14,440 bases of DNA, from positions 1 through 14,440 of the forward strand of contig CAZYSE010000028.1 in assembly GCA_964650085.1 (NCBI GenBank). The letters are read 5' to 3'. Positions 14,044 to 14,440 of this stretch are shown piece by piece. Under the pieces are notes generated by a model. That model worked only from the letters and a program-made list of their open reading frames with translations. It searched no databases and was not told the origin of the DNA. The position numbers and the translations under genes were made by a program. The stretch comes from KLAP211 sp964650085. GTDB lineage: Bacteria > Patescibacteriota > Dojkabacteria > J137. Positions within the stretch are counted from its first letter, which is position 1. Each line of letters starts with the position of its first letter.

Positions 14044-14052
14044 TGATAGAAT
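14044..14052 (+). promoter_or_regulatory. Extended -10 promoter element (TGATAGAAT)
   Basis: TG-A-TAGAAT matches the extended -10 with one change from TATAAT and ends 29 bp before the ATG at 14082. This is the same position relative to the start as the elements at 798, 3119 and 12852. No Shine-Dalgarno sequence is in the leader. Confidence 0.45.
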
Positions 14053-14081
14053 AAGAAAAATATTTATTATGTTTAATTTCT

Positions 14082-14440
14082 ATGGCAGATGACGACATGT
14101 TTATTCAAGATGCAGAAGAGATAATCAATACTGAATTAGGCCCTACACTACCCGAACAGCCTTTTCAAGGTAGCCTCGAAGAGTTCATAAAAAAAGAGTT
14201 TGGCACTGCGGAACTTTACTTGAGAGAAAATTATGCAATAACACGTACAGTATTGGACCAATACCAAATTGAAGACAGGCTAGTCTTTTTCAATGAAGTA
14301 ATTCTAGATGTTTTAAATGCAGACTTAGAAAAAGCTGCTGTAAAGGTTGCAAGTTCTCCTTTAGGCAAGCAGGCGGCTTTCGATGTATTCTCTATGGCTA
14401 CTTCACTCGTATTGGAATATAACCGTGCAGTTAATAGGAA
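14082..14440 (+). CDS. Unrecognised protein, 3' end outside the window
   Basis: An open frame from ATG 14082 to the window edge (119 full codons, no stop). The first ~35 residues are acidic (MADDDMFIQDAEEI, then TLPEQPFQGS). They are followed by what reads as an all-helical region: LEEFIKKEFGTAELYLREN, a DQYQIEDRLVFFNEVILDVLNADLEKAAV segment, and SPLGKQAAFDVFSMATSLVLEYNRAV. No signal peptide or membrane helix is visible in this part and I recognise no family. Coding is supported by the uninterrupted frame, the helical amphipathic pattern and the promoter-like element at 14044. The next methionine in frame (residue 6) is an alternative start. Confidence 0.6.
   Translation, partial: MADDDMFIQDAEEIINTELGPTLPEQPFQGSLEEFIKKEFGTAELYLRENYAITRTVLDQYQIEDRLVFFNEVILDVLNADLEKAAVKVASSPLGKQAAFDVFSMATSLVLEYNRAVNR

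Overview
The window is a low-GC (by eye about 37%) bacterial segment using the standard code, because TGA is a real stop at 339-341, 773-775 and 13485-13487. The make-up suggests a Candidate Phyla Radiation (Patescibacteria) genome. It has compact genes, almost no Shine-Dalgarno sequences, very large sortase-type surface proteins with choice-of-anchor U tails and PNTG/LASTG-like motifs, and a lone PemK-like protein of a type I associate with that group. This placement is an inference; no ribosomal or other marker gene is present.

Layout. 3-775: a PemK/MazF-like protein overlapping a small, cysteine-rich, membrane-anchored protein. 834-3091: a DUF1801 (YdhG-like) protein convergent with, and overlapping by 4 bp, an ABC-F ATPase of the Uup type. 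3092-3411: a divergent regulatory gap with promoters for both flanking genes, an imperfect direct repeat and an inverted repeat. 3412-7945: a 1278-residue secreted protein followed after 7 bp by a membrane-anchored sortase. 7986-9442: a short NIF3/YqfO-type protein and an unrecognised 376-residue cytosolic protein, 2 bp apart. 9443-12715 (minus strand): a 1090-residue surface protein with an NHL-type propeller, four Calx-beta-like domains, a calcium-type repeat, a choice-of-anchor U domain and a complete LASTG/membrane/KKRK sorting signal. 12894-14440: a CYTH-like protein, an EVE-domain protein preceded by a 7-bp tandem repeat, and the start of an unrecognised gene that runs off the window.

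The coherent theme is a cell-surface display locus. One sortase is flanked by two giant exported proteins that share the same C-terminal plan (calcium-type hinge, choice-of-anchor U, sorting motif) but carry different outward modules. The downstream surface protein has a full sorting signal. The upstream one, next to the sortase, ends 7 residues after its VPNTG motif with no membrane helix. A strong 14-bp perfect inverted repeat lies inside the sortase reading frame and may set the ratio of substrate to enzyme. Several genes share an extended -10 element (TGnTAnnnT) about 26-33 bp before a start codon that has no ribosome binding site.
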